From Clostridiales bacterium oral taxon 876 str. F0540 (GTDB taxonomy: Bacteria > Bacillota > Clostridia > Clostridiales > Clostridiaceae): 52,068 nucleotides of DNA. This document shows positions 25,661 through 33,902 of this stretch, piece by piece. A program made the position numbers and the translations under genes. The stretch spans positions 1-52,068 of the forward strand of contig KE993504.1 in the NCBI GenBank assembly GCA_000466585.1, read 5' to 3'. Under the pieces are notes generated by a model, which saw only the letters and a list, made by a program, of their open reading frames with translations, searched no databases and was not told the origin of the DNA. The stretch's first letter is position 1. The number at the start of each line of letters is the position of its first letter.

Positions 25661-25757
25661 TATAACCCTCCTGTCCTTCTAGTAAGCCTAAGAATATAAA
25701 CTGTTAGGCTCTTTAATTTTACTTTAAGAGATAATTACCACCTCTTTATAATTGCTA

Positions 25758-25791
25758 AACTGACTGTTCAGTATGAACTGACTGGTCAGTT
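25758..25791 (-). promoter_or_regulatory. Tandem TetR operators at the Pip-gene start point
   Basis: AACTGACTGGTCAGTT (25776-25791) is a perfect palindrome with a 2-base centre. AACTGACTGTTCAGTA (25758-25773) is a near-perfect copy, exactly 18 bases away. They cover the expected start point and early leader of the Pip transcript. A half-site CTGACTGGT also lies before the TetR gene (about 26501-26512). Confidence 0.75.
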
Positions 25792-25794
25792 ATA

Positions 25795-25823
25795 GTTATA
25801 ACTCTTTTTTTAGGGTTTGTCAA
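25795..25823 (-). promoter_or_regulatory. Sigma-A promoter of the Pip gene
   Basis: On the minus strand TTGACA (25818-25823), a 17-base spacer and TATAAC (25795-25800). Transcription would begin around 25788, inside the first TetR palindrome. Confidence 0.75.
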
Positions 25824-25882
25824 CATTTTTAGAAATAAAAAAATCCGGATTTCTAATTACTTAAAAATCCGGATTAATATCA

Positions 25883-26458
25883 TTACGCTTGTATTCCATG
25901 TAAAATATTCTGCATTAAGCTTTCTGATATATCTTCAATATCATTTTTATTTTTATCTTTATTTATTAACTCATACACTGCAGCTGAACAAAGTGCTCCA
26001 AAGAAAGTATACGCCATAAAGTATGGATCTCCATTCTTAATAAGCCCGTCATCTATAGCTTCTTTAATATATTTTTCTAAATTACAAATATATTTTTGTA
26101 TTATATCTCTAAGCTCCAGCTGTCTCATTTCCTGACCCCATAGCTGGCTCATAATCACCTTGAAAAAATCCTTTTTTTCATTAACTAAATTAAGCTGAAG
26201 CGTACATATAGCTTTCAATTTTGAAAGGGAATCTTTTTCTCTAACTGCCGCAGCTTCAAGCTGTTCCTTTATAAGCTCCATGCCTTCCGTAATAATGTAC
26301 TTAAATATTTCTTCTTTACTTTTAAAATGATAATATAGTGTACCTTTTGCTACACCGGCCTCTTGAGCCATATCATCCATAGTGGCTCCATCATATCCAT
26401 TTACAGAAAACACTTTTATAGCTGATTGAAAAATTGACATTTTTGTTTTACTTATCAT
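25883..26458 (-). CDS. TetR/AcrR-family regulator of the Pip gene
   Basis: The N-terminal helix-turn-helix (about 5-55) reads KVFSVNGYDGATMDDMAQEA and GVAKGTLYYHFKSKEEIF, classic TetR; the rest is an all-helical ligand domain. I chose the inner ATG (191 residues) because TTGGAG lies upstream of it; an ATG eight codons earlier has no site. It precedes the Pip gene on the same strand, separated by about 220 bases with a promoter and two palindromes. An autoregulatory half-site lies ahead of its own start. Inducer unknown; a membrane-active compound is a reasonable guess. Confidence 0.9.
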   Translation of the reverse strand: MISKTKMSIFQSAIKVFSVNGYDGATMDDMAQEAGVAKGTLYYHFKSKEEIFKYIITEGMELIKEQLEAAAVREKDSLSKLKAICTLQLNLVNEKKDFFKVIMSQLWGQEMRQLELRDIIQKYICNLEKYIKEAIDDGLIKNGDPYFMAYTFFGALCSAAVYELINKDKNKNDIEDISESLMQNILHGIQA

Positions 26459-26496
26459 AAAATTCACTCCAAATTTATTCATATGTGTATGAAACT

Positions 26497-26514
26497 ATTA
26501 ACCAGTCAGCAATT
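26497..26514 (-). promoter_or_regulatory. Possible TetR half-operator before the TetR gene
   Basis: On the minus strand GCTGACTGGTTAAT keeps the core CTGACTGGT of the Pip operators but only one good half. About 45 bases upstream of the chosen TetR start, consistent with weak autoregulation. Confidence 0.45.
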
Positions 26515-26664
26515 TAATAAAAATTTAGTACAATCAGTTTAATTTTATGTAATTTTCTGCTACTTGTCAAACTTTAAATTTTACAAATTACTGGTTAAGC
26601 TTATGTTCTTTGTGATAAAATAACTTTAAATGTCCTGTGTTTTTACTGAGGAAGGGGAAAAACT

Positions 26665-27552
26665 ATGATTAAATACTATAATAGAAAAACAAAAAACTAT
26701 GAAATCGAAAATGTAGCAGGAGAAAAATACTTAAATTGGACTTATTCATCTCCAATAGGCATGAGACTATTAGAAAGCATTGTGAAGAAAAAATTGTTTT
26801 CCAGTGTTTACGGCTGGTATTTAGATAGGAGTATAAGCAGGAACAAGGTAAAAAGTTTTATTAAGCAATTTGATATAGATATATCACAGGCAGATAAGGA
26901 TGAAAATAACTTTACATCCTTCAATGATTTCTTCTTTAGAAAATTAAAGCCTGCCGCTCGGCCTATAGATATGAGTGAAAAGGCAGTTGTATCGCTTGGT
27001 GATGGAAGACTTTATGCTTATGACAATATTGATTTGGATAAACTTGTTCAGGTTAAAGGATTTACATATAGTCTAAGAGAGCTTCTAAAAGATGATGAGA
27101 CAGCTTCTAAGTATTCCGGAGGCGTATGTATGATTTTAAGACTATGCCCTACAGATTATCACCGTTTTCATTTTATAGATAGCGGTATTTGCGGCGAGAC
27201 AAAAAAAATAAAAGGCGCTTATTATTCTGTGAATCCTGTAGCGCTTCAGAAGGTAGAAAAGCTCTTTTGTGAAAATAAGAGAGAATGGAGTATATTTAAA
27301 TCAGATAACTTTGGCGATGTTCTTTATGTAGAAGTTGGAGCAACCTGTGTTGGTTCTATAATACAAACTTATACGCCAAACAAAAAGGTTTCTAAAGGTG
27401 AAGAAAAAGGATATTTTAAATTTGGCGGCTCTACCGTAATATTATTTTTTGAGCCTGGCAAAATTAAAGTTGATGCTGAGATTTTAGAGCAGACTAATTT
27501 AGGTTATGAAACCTATGTAATTATGGGTGAAAAAATAGGAGAGAAAGCTTAA
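26665..27552 (+). CDS. psd: Phosphatidylserine decarboxylase
   Basis: Makes phosphatidylethanolamine from phosphatidylserine at the membrane. The 295-residue proenzyme self-cleaves at the G-S-T site in KFGGSTVILFF (about residue 253), giving a pyruvoyl alpha chain. FNDFFFRKLKPAARPID (about 91) and CPTDYHRFHFID (about 162) are family signatures, the latter with catalytic His. GAGGAAGGGG precedes the ATG. No pssA (phosphatidylserine synthase) gene lies next to it here. A terminator shared with the convergent cheX follows. Confidence 0.94.
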   Translation: MIKYYNRKTKNYEIENVAGEKYLNWTYSSPIGMRLLESIVKKKLFSSVYGWYLDRSISRNKVKSFIKQFDIDISQADKDENNFTSFNDFFFRKLKPAARPIDMSEKAVVSLGDGRLYAYDNIDLDKLVQVKGFTYSLRELLKDDETASKYSGGVCMILRLCPTDYHRFHFIDSGICGETKKIKGAYYSVNPVALQKVEKLFCENKREWSIFKSDNFGDVLYVEVGATCVGSIIQTYTPNKKVSKGEEKGYFKFGGSTVILFFEPGKIKVDAEILEQTNLGYETYVIMGEKIGEKA

Positions 27553-27567
27553 GCCTCTCTCCTATTT
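27533..27567. terminator. Bidirectional terminator between psd and cheX
   Basis: AATAGGAGAGA and TCTCTCCTATT pair around AAGCTTAAGC; the psd stop lies in the loop. Confidence 0.75.
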
Positions 27568-28012
27568 AACTTTCGGAAAGTATCATATTAAATACTTCAT
27601 TATTGAGTTTAAACTCCATTTTAGTAGAGCTATTTCCACTTACAGTCAAAAACATATCTTGTCCAACAGCTACAGTTGGTGGTGATAAATTAACTACTTC
27701 AGATGATTTTACCTTCATAACAGCAGAACCTAAAGTCATATTCGCAAGCTCGCCTATGGCACTCTTTGCCATAAAGTCAAACTCCTTAACTTCCATTCCA
27801 CCCATCATTGCAGATACAATACTAGAAGCTGTATCTTTTTTAAAACCCATAATTACGTTTCCCTTAATCCCATCTGTAAGACCAATAAGAACATTTACCT
27901 GTTCTCCTGTAAATTGATGCCCTTCTGTTGTTTCACCCTTAAAGGATATGTTTAAGCCAAACATTTGAGAAATTTCAATCATAGCTTCAACTATTGCACT
28001 CTTAATATCCAT
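27566..28012 (-). CDS. cheX: CheX-family CheY-P phosphatase
   Basis: A 148-residue single-domain CheX: the catalytic E-x-x-N motif is in SAIGELANMTLGSAV (about residue 84), and the duplicated fold shows GLTDGIKGNVIMGF near 46. Members dephosphorylate CheY-P and so tune motility signalling. AAGGTGGG precedes the ATG. No other chemotaxis genes are in the window, so it acts in trans or on an orphan response regulator. The second subfamily motif is less clear, leaving some room for a non-chemotaxis role. Confidence 0.88.
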   Translation of the reverse strand: MDIKSAIVEAMIEISQMFGLNISFKGETTEGHQFTGEQVNVLIGLTDGIKGNVIMGFKKDTASSIVSAMMGGMEVKEFDFMAKSAIGELANMTLGSAVMKVKSSEVVNLSPPTVAVGQDMFLTVSGNSSTKMEFKLNNEVFNMILSES

Positions 28013-28281
28013 CAGTTAACCCACCTTATATCCAACCTTAATCCACAAAATTAAGGTATTAGTAACGATTGCATTATAATTTAATTTTTGCTTTTATATA
28101 TAATATCAGTAAACAAAACGTCTCACTCTTTATGTTACACTGTTTATATTTATAGTCAATATATTTTCGCAAAAAATGTATAATAATTTTAATAAATTGT
28201 CGGTTTTAGTCGACTTTTTAATAACTTATACTTAAATTATAACTTTGTACTAATATTATGCCAACTTTTGGTTATATTTTT
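28013..28281. other. AT-rich gap between cheX and the YgjP-like gene
   Basis: No ORF, tRNA or strong hairpin seen. It should hold the cheX promoter on the minus strand. Confidence 0.4.
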
Positions 28282-28995
28282 TTATATATTTAAATCATTT
28301 CCATTTTCTTTAAGCCATGTTTCTGCCTGTTTATAATTTGGTAAAACACCTTCAACCTTGCTCCAAAAATCATTGGAGTGATTCATATGAATCAGGTGAC
28401 ATAATTCGTGAACTGTTAAATAATCTATTATTTCTATAGGTGCCATAATAACTCTATAATTAAAATTTATGTTTCCTTTTGAGGAGCAGCTTCCCCACTT
28501 TGTTTTTTGATCCTTTATTACAATTCTCTTAGGGAAAACCTTAAGTTTTTCAGCATAGAGCCTTACTCTTTCTTCAAATATAATTTTAGCTTTAGCTCTA
28601 TACCAGCCTTCAAGTGCTAATCGTATATAGTCTTGTCTATCTTCTTTTATATTTTTAGGAAGGTAAACTTTAAAATTCTTTCTGTCAAATATTATTTCTA
28701 TATTAGAATTGAAGGTATCATATATATTAAGTTCGTATTCTTCACCAAGAAACTTCAACTTTCCTTCTTCCAAAAAATTTCTCTGCGTTTTAACTTTTCT
28801 TGTACTAACCTCTTCAAGCTTTAACAAAATCCATTTTGACTTTTTTTCTATTAAACCTTCAATCTGTTCAATACTTATTTTTAGGGGCGCACTTACTATT
28901 ACCTCTCCCTTATTAGTTATCTTAATGGAAATTGTTTTACGATTTTTTCTCTCCAAAGTATAATTTAGTGTTTTATCCTTTAACTTTAGCTGCAT
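28282..28995 (-). CDS. YgjP/SprT-like zinc metalloprotease (M48-related, DUF45)
   Basis: A 237-residue protein with the zinc motif HELCHLIHMNHSNDFW (about 195-210: HExxH plus a downstream His) and the family block KWGSCSSKGNINFNYRVIMAP before it (about 167-187). The N-terminal half is a basic beta-rich domain common to YgjP relatives. Function of the family is poorly defined; a role near restriction-modification or DNA-protein crosslink repair has been suggested for related WLM/SprT proteins. It lies alone, with a GGAGT site. Confidence 0.85.
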   Translation of the reverse strand: MQLKLKDKTLNYTLERKNRKTISIKITNKGEVIVSAPLKISIEQIEGLIEKKSKWILLKLEEVSTRKVKTQRNFLEEGKLKFLGEEYELNIYDTFNSNIEIIFDRKNFKVYLPKNIKEDRQDYIRLALEGWYRAKAKIIFEERVRLYAEKLKVFPKRIVIKDQKTKWGSCSSKGNINFNYRVIMAPIEIIDYLTVHELCHLIHMNHSNDFWSKVEGVLPNYKQAETWLKENGNDLNI

Positions 28996-29025
28996 TTTTT
29001 CTACTCCATTTAATAAAATTGGAAA

Positions 29026-29089
29026 CTAAAATGGCCGCAGGCTTTGCTTTAAAGTCTTTACGCCGCAGCCTGCGGCCATCTTATTTAGC
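29026..29089. repeat. GC-rich palindromic element
   Basis: ATGGCCGCAGGCT (29031-29043) and AGCCTGCGGCCAT (29067-29079) form a perfect 13-bp stem; CTAAA and TTTAG extend it outward. The right arm can also fold on itself (GCCGCAG/CTGCGGC). Strikingly GC-rich for this DNA, it resembles a REP-type or MITE-like hairpin. It could also end the transcript of an adjacent gene. Confidence 0.55.
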
Positions 29090-29118
29090 AATCTACTTAT
29101 AATATCAATTTTATCATA

Positions 29119-29155
29119 AAAGCCTCAATTGAACTATTATCAGCTCAACTGAGGC
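29119..29155 (-). terminator. Terminator of the PucR-type gene
   Basis: AAGCCTCA...TGAGGCTT stem with an inner TTGAGCT/AGTTCAA-type pairing, then TTTT on the minus strand. The stop codon is inside the hairpin. Confidence 0.7.
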
Positions 29156-30692
29156 TTTGCACTCCCAAAAACTCTAAAAGCTTATAGGTATAACTTATAT
29201 TAAATATTTCTTCGCTGTCTTTAAGCTCTAATCCTATAATCTCTTTTATTTTTGCTATTCTATAATTTAAGGTATTTCTATGAATAAAAAGCTTTTCCGA
29301 GGTAAGATTAGCATTTTGGTTATTAATAAGAAAGGTTTTTAGTGTTTCAAAATAGTCTGTAGAATTATTTTTATCAAATTCTATAAGCCTTAAAACCGCG
29401 GGGTGACAATATTTCTTTATATCACCGGAGATGGTATCCAAAAGTGCATAGAACTTATAGTCATCATATTTAATAAAATTGTTGGTTCTGCTTAAAGACT
29501 TTGAAATAGATAACGCCTTTTTAGAATCCAGATAATTGTTTTTCATATCAATCAACTTTGAAAACTTGCCGCTTACTGCTGCTTTTAACTTATTATTGTC
29601 TAGGAAATCCTCTATATTTATCAGAAACTCTTTATTATTTATTTTGTTATCCTTAATATCTACCAATATAACTATATCTTCTTTATAAAAAACAGATTTT
29701 GCATTTACAAGTAATTTTTCTATATTATCCTTTAAGCTTTTTCCATGAGTACTTTTTAAGGTATATTCAGATAAGCTGATAGTAAGCACAAAAAGATTGT
29801 TTCCAAAATAGCACTCGGCATTTTTCATTCTTTCTCTTGCTATTTCTTCCGAATCAATTTTTCCCTCTAAAAGATCATAAATTAAATTCTCATATTTTAA
29901 GCCTTTAATATTTCCATACAAAGAATTATTTTTCAGTTCCTCTGTAATAGCGCTATTTAAAACCTTAAAAAGCTCAAGATGATCTTCAGTAATAGTATCA
30001 CCACATTCTAAAAGCAGAAGATACCCAATAAATTTTGAATTGAGCATAACCTTGCTTACAAACCTTCTTATAGGGCTTGCCTCACAAGTAACCATAAAAG
30101 GTTCATTATTGGAAGGCGAATTCCTTACTGATTTTAGCTTTTGAACCTCAGCTATAAACTCATAGCTGCAGTAGCCTGTTTGAATATTTTTGCTCCAAAG
30201 CTCATCACTTATATTTTTATTATTTGAATAGGAAATGATAGAAAAATTAGCATCTATTAAAATAATAGGATTATTTAAAGTTTCTGCCCCTATTTTTAGA
30301 AGGTACTTAAGTCCCTTTCCCTGAGCCAGTGATTTTAAAAGCGTAGATGCAGGATTTGAAACCTTTATATCCTTAATAAACATATCCTTTATTAGATTAA
30401 AGGCGGTATATAAATCTTCTTCATCCTTGACTTCTGCAATATTTGTAAAGCTTCCATCAACATTATCATTACAGTCATTATAAATTATAAAATTTCCTAA
30501 ACTCCTATTGCTTTTAATACCTTCAAGCTGTGAGGCTTTTCCAACATAAAGAATGTCCTTTTGCTCTAAGTCTGAAGCTTTAGTAATAAATCTTATATCC
30601 TTTAAGCTGCAGTTATTAATTTCATTTAATAAATCTATGGCAGGATACTGCTTTTTTATTTTGTTATAAATTTCACTAAATTCTATGGACAT
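29145..30692 (-). CDS. PucR-family transcriptional regulator
   Basis: A 515-residue activator-type protein. The C-terminal PucR/CdaR helix-turn-helix is clear (about 455-510: LKTFLINNQNANLTSEKLFI, HRNTLNYRIAKIKEIIGL). The middle has a GGDEF-like fold typical of the family; the N-terminal ~230 residues form a PucR/GAF-like sensor region. GAGGTGATAGA precedes the ATG. It diverges from the Old-Yellow-Enzyme/SDR operon with a 150-base gap, so it most likely controls that operon. PucR relatives respond to purines or other small catabolic substrates; the effector here is unknown. Confidence 0.88.
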   Translation of the reverse strand: MSIEFSEIYNKIKKQYPAIDLLNEINNCSLKDIRFITKASDLEQKDILYVGKASQLEGIKSNRSLGNFIIYNDCNDNVDGSFTNIAEVKDEEDLYTAFNLIKDMFIKDIKVSNPASTLLKSLAQGKGLKYLLKIGAETLNNPIILIDANFSIISYSNNKNISDELWSKNIQTGYCSYEFIAEVQKLKSVRNSPSNNEPFMVTCEASPIRRFVSKVMLNSKFIGYLLLLECGDTITEDHLELFKVLNSAITEELKNNSLYGNIKGLKYENLIYDLLEGKIDSEEIARERMKNAECYFGNNLFVLTISLSEYTLKSTHGKSLKDNIEKLLVNAKSVFYKEDIVILVDIKDNKINNKEFLINIEDFLDNNKLKAAVSGKFSKLIDMKNNYLDSKKALSISKSLSRTNNFIKYDDYKFYALLDTISGDIKKYCHPAVLRLIEFDKNNSTDYFETLKTFLINNQNANLTSEKLFIHRNTLNYRIAKIKEIIGLELKDSEEIFNISYTYKLLEFLGVQSLS

Positions 30693-30843
30693 TCTATCAC
30701 CTCGCAGCTTTATTATAAGTCATCATGCACAATTACAGCAAGATTTTTTGTGGTTTATTAACAATGTATTCATAGACATAGTATGTTAAATTATAAACAT
30801 ACTTTAAGGTTTTCATTAAATTTAGGATTAGGGGAGGATTTAT

Positions 30844-32784
30844 ATGAAGTACAAAAATCTTTTTTCAAAAGGTAAAATTGGCAATTTAGAACTTAAGAAC
30901 AGAATTGTTATGCCTGCAATGGGAACTTCACTGGCAAGTTCAACAGGAGAGGCTACTCAAGAGCTTATAAGATATTATGAAGAAAGAGCTAAAGGTGGCT
31001 GCGGGCTTATAATAACTGAAATAACAAGAATCGATAGCGAAACCGGTGTTGGAACACCAAACCAGTTAAGCGCAATGACTTTAAACCATATCCCTCAACT
31101 AGAGAGATTGGCAAGAACAGTTCATAAGCATGATACAAAAATATTTGTACAGCTTCATCACCCAGGAAGAGAAAGTCATGGAAGAGTAATAAACGGAAGA
31201 CAGATAGTTGCACCAAGTCCAATACCTTGCAAGGTTTGTCAGGAAATGCCTAGAGAACTTTCAACTTCCGAAGTTGAAGATTTAGTTAAAAAGTTTGTAA
31301 CAGGAGCTAAAATAGCTCAGACTGCCGGAATAGACGGGGTAGAGCTTCACGGTGCTCACGGATATTTAATCGGTCAGTTTATAAGCCCATATACAAATAA
31401 GAGAACTGACAAATACGGCGGAAACTTTATGAACAGAATGAGATTTATAACAGAGATGATTATGGGAATAAGAAGTGTATGCGGCCCTAACTTCCCAATA
31501 AGCGTAAGAATCAGCGGAGACGAGTTTGTTGAAGGTGGTCTTAATCTTGAAGGAGCTGTTAAAGCAGCACTTTATCTTGAAAGCATAGGAGTTAACGCAA
31601 TAAATGTAAGCAGCGGTCTTTATGAATCAGGCTACACTATTATAGAGCCAATTGCTTTTGATCAAGGCTGGAAGAGAAATTTAGCTCAAGCTGTTAAAAA
31701 TGCTGTTAAAATCCCGGTTATAGCAACAGATGTTATCAGAAAGCCTGACTTCGCTGAAAGCCTAATAGCAGAAGGCAATGTTGACTTTGTAGCACTTGGA
31801 AGAGCACAGCTTGCTGATCCTGAATGGGGAATCAAGGCTATGGAAGGAAGAGATGAAGATATTCGTCCATGTATTTCTTGTCTTCACTGCATAGAGGAAT
31901 TAGAAGGCTGCAAGACAATCAAATGTGCAGTTAACGCAAGGATGGGGAGAGAGATTGAATTTGATGGCATCGATAAAAATGGAGAAGGCAGAACAGTTGC
32001 TGTAATAGGTGCAGGTCCTTCAGGCATGGAGGCTGCCAGAGTTTTAGCTGAAAAAGGATTTAAGGTTGTTCTTTTTGAAAAAGAAAGTGAGCTTGGTGGA
32101 ATGTTAGCACTAGGAAACAAGCCTCCAAAGAAGGATAAGCTTACTTGGCTTGTAGAATACTATGATATTCAGTTTAAAAAGCTTGGCGTAGAAGTAAGAC
32201 TTAACACAGAAGCTACTTTAGAAGCTTTAAAAGCATTAAATCCTTATGCTGTATTTGTTGGTGCCGGTTCAAATCCTGTAGTTCCTCCTGTAGAAGGAAT
32301 AGATAGAGAAAATGTATATAATGTTTCAGATATATTAAGCGGTAAGGTTAAAGTTGAAAATGAAAAAGTAGTTGTGCTTGGAGCTGGTATGACAGGATTA
32401 GAAACTGCTGAATACCTTGCTGTAAGAAACAATAAAGTAACTGTTGCAGATATGCTTCCTACAATAGGAGCAGGAATCTACCCTGCTAATCTAGCAACTG
32501 TTATGAAAAACTTCCAGACACATGGAGTAAATATGCTTCCTGGTCACAGATTATCTAAAATCAGCGAAGGCTTTATTGAGCTTGTAAACACTAAAACTAA
32601 TGAAGTAATAAAGGTAGAAGCTGATAAAGTTGTGCTTTCACTTGGAATAAGATCAAACAAAGCTCTTGTATCAGTTCTTGAAGAACATTTTGATAAAGTT
32701 AGAGTAATCGGTGATGCTGACAAGCCAGGAAGAATTGCAGAAGCTGTAAGCGCTGGCTTTGAAAAAGCTTATGTTTTAGAATAG
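30844..32784 (+). CDS. NADH:flavin oxidoreductase/2,4-dienoyl-CoA-reductase-like enoate reductase (BaiCD/BaiH-like)
   Basis: A 646-residue three-domain flavoprotein. The N-terminal Old Yellow Enzyme barrel (about 1-340) has GHGAHGYL-type active site VELHGAHGYLIGQFISPYTN with HGAH (about 176) and KYGG. A 4Fe-4S Cys cluster follows (CISCLHC ... C ... CAVN, about 342-363), then FAD and NAD(P)H Rossmann domains (AVIGAGPSGMEAARVLAEKG about 381; VVLGAGMTGLETAEYLA about 513). This layout fits clostridial enoate reductases acting on dienoyl-CoA, bile acids or steroids. Substrate unknown. Operon with an SDR, 12 bases apart, opposite a PucR regulator. Confidence 0.9.
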   Translation: MKYKNLFSKGKIGNLELKNRIVMPAMGTSLASSTGEATQELIRYYEERAKGGCGLIITEITRIDSETGVGTPNQLSAMTLNHIPQLERLARTVHKHDTKIFVQLHHPGRESHGRVINGRQIVAPSPIPCKVCQEMPRELSTSEVEDLVKKFVTGAKIAQTAGIDGVELHGAHGYLIGQFISPYTNKRTDKYGGNFMNRMRFITEMIMGIRSVCGPNFPISVRISGDEFVEGGLNLEGAVKAALYLESIGVNAINVSSGLYESGYTIIEPIAFDQGWKRNLAQAVKNAVKIPVIATDVIRKPDFAESLIAEGNVDFVALGRAQLADPEWGIKAMEGRDEDIRPCISCLHCIEELEGCKTIKCAVNARMGREIEFDGIDKNGEGRTVAVIGAGPSGMEAARVLAEKGFKVVLFEKESELGGMLALGNKPPKKDKLTWLVEYYDIQFKKLGVEVRLNTEATLEALKALNPYAVFVGAGSNPVVPPVEGIDRENVYNVSDILSGKVKVENEKVVVLGAGMTGLETAEYLAVRNNKVTVADMLPTIGAGIYPANLATVMKNFQTHGVNMLPGHRLSKISEGFIELVNTKTNEVIKVEADKVVLSLGIRSNKALVSVLEEHFDKVRVIGDADKPGRIAEAVSAGFEKAYVLE

Positions 32785-32796
32785 GGGGATATTATA

Positions 32797-33654
32797 ATGA
32801 GGGAATTTAAAAACAAAGTTGCTGTAATAACAGGAGCAGGAAACGGATTTGGAGCAGAATTTGCAAAAGAAGCTGCCAGAAAAGGCATGAAACTTGTACT
32901 AGGAGACATAGATGCTGCTGATTTAAAAAGAACTGCTGATGCGGTTAAAGAAATGGGTGCAGAAGTAGAAACTTTAGTAATGGATGTTACTAAATATGAA
33001 GATGTAGAAAGTCTATCAAAGCTTACTATTGATAAATTCGGTTCAGTAGATCTTCTTATAAATAATGCAGGAGTTGTTGTTGCAGGTCCTGCTTGGGAAG
33101 TTCCTCTTAAAGATTGGGACTGGATATTTGGTACTAATGTATATGGATTAATTCATGGTGTAAAAGCTTTTGTTCCAATAATGCTAAAACAAGATACTCC
33201 ATGCCACATAGTTAATGTAGCATCCGTAGCCGGACTTTTAACTACACCAAGCATGGCAGCTTATCATACAACAAAGCATGCTGCAGTTGCTTTCACTGAA
33301 TCAGTTAACTACAGCCTTCAAGCTATGAACTCAAAAATAAAGATGTCTGTTTTCTGTCCGGGCTTTGTACAAACAGATCTTGATAACTGCGACAGACATC
33401 GTCCTGAAAGATTTGCTATAGATCCTCAGGACCCATACTATGAAAGTGCATCCTATAAAGCTGGTTTAGAAAGAGGACACTTTGTTATAAAAACAGGTAT
33501 GCCAATACATTCAATAGCTATGAGTGTATTTACTGCAATAGAAGACGAGCAGTTCTATATACTTACTCATCCTCAGTATCTGCCTGTTATAGGACTTAGA
33601 GTTAAGAATATATTAGAAGGCAAAAATCCTGATCATAGTATATTTAATAAATAA
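32797..33654 (+). CDS. Short-chain dehydrogenase/reductase
   Basis: A 285-residue classical SDR: cofactor loop GAGNGFGAEFAKEA (about 13), NNAG at LLINNAGVVVAG (about 88), catalytic Ser in VNVASVAG (about 143) and Y-x-x-x-K in AAYHTTKHAA (about 156). GDIDAAD after beta-2 has an Asp, which favours NAD(H). The C-terminal ~60 residues beyond the core (FVQTDLDNCDRHRPERF, QDPYYESASYKAG) are longer than in simple hydroxysteroid dehydrogenases. A GGGGG site and 12-base gap tie it to the enoate reductase, so it probably oxidises or reduces a hydroxyl/keto group on the same substrate. Confidence 0.88.
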   Translation: MREFKNKVAVITGAGNGFGAEFAKEAARKGMKLVLGDIDAADLKRTADAVKEMGAEVETLVMDVTKYEDVESLSKLTIDKFGSVDLLINNAGVVVAGPAWEVPLKDWDWIFGTNVYGLIHGVKAFVPIMLKQDTPCHIVNVASVAGLLTTPSMAAYHTTKHAAVAFTESVNYSLQAMNSKIKMSVFCPGFVQTDLDNCDRHRPERFAIDPQDPYYESASYKAGLERGHFVIKTGMPIHSIAMSVFTAIEDEQFYILTHPQYLPVIGLRVKNILEGKNPDHSIFNK

Positions 33655-33659
33655 TAAAC

Positions 33660-33754
33660 AAGGAGCTGTCCTTAAAATAGCTTAAACCTATCGCGTGGTA
33701 TTTGAATTTTAGGAAATACCACGCTAAGTTTAGTCATTTTGAGGACAGCCCCTT
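33660..33754. repeat. 95-nt imperfect palindrome (MITE-like, may also terminate the SDR operon)
   Basis: Outer arms AAGGAGCTGTCCTTAAAAT (33660-33678) and ATTTTGAGGACAGCCCCTT (33736-33754) match at 17 of 19 positions. Inner arms GCGTGGTATTT and AAATACCACGC are perfect. Ends of the GGGGCTGTC-type are common in insertion-sequence termini of Firmicutes, so this may be a transposase-less element. It lies right after the SDR stop. Confidence 0.55.
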
Positions 33755-33806
33755 AATTTTATTATATGGCTTTGTTAAAGAATAGTATTGATATTATAAC
33801 CATATT

Positions 33807-33834
33807 AAAAGAAGCCCAGTTAATGGGCTTCTTT
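33807..33834. terminator. Terminator between SDR operon and phosphotransferase gene
   Basis: AAGAAGCCCA-GTTAA-TGGGCTTCTTT stem, usable in both directions between convergent genes. Confidence 0.75.
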
Positions 33835-33902
33835 AGTTCGTTATATAAGAAGATTGCGAATTATTCAGACTACATTTTATGAAAATAAGTTAGTCATACT
33901 TA

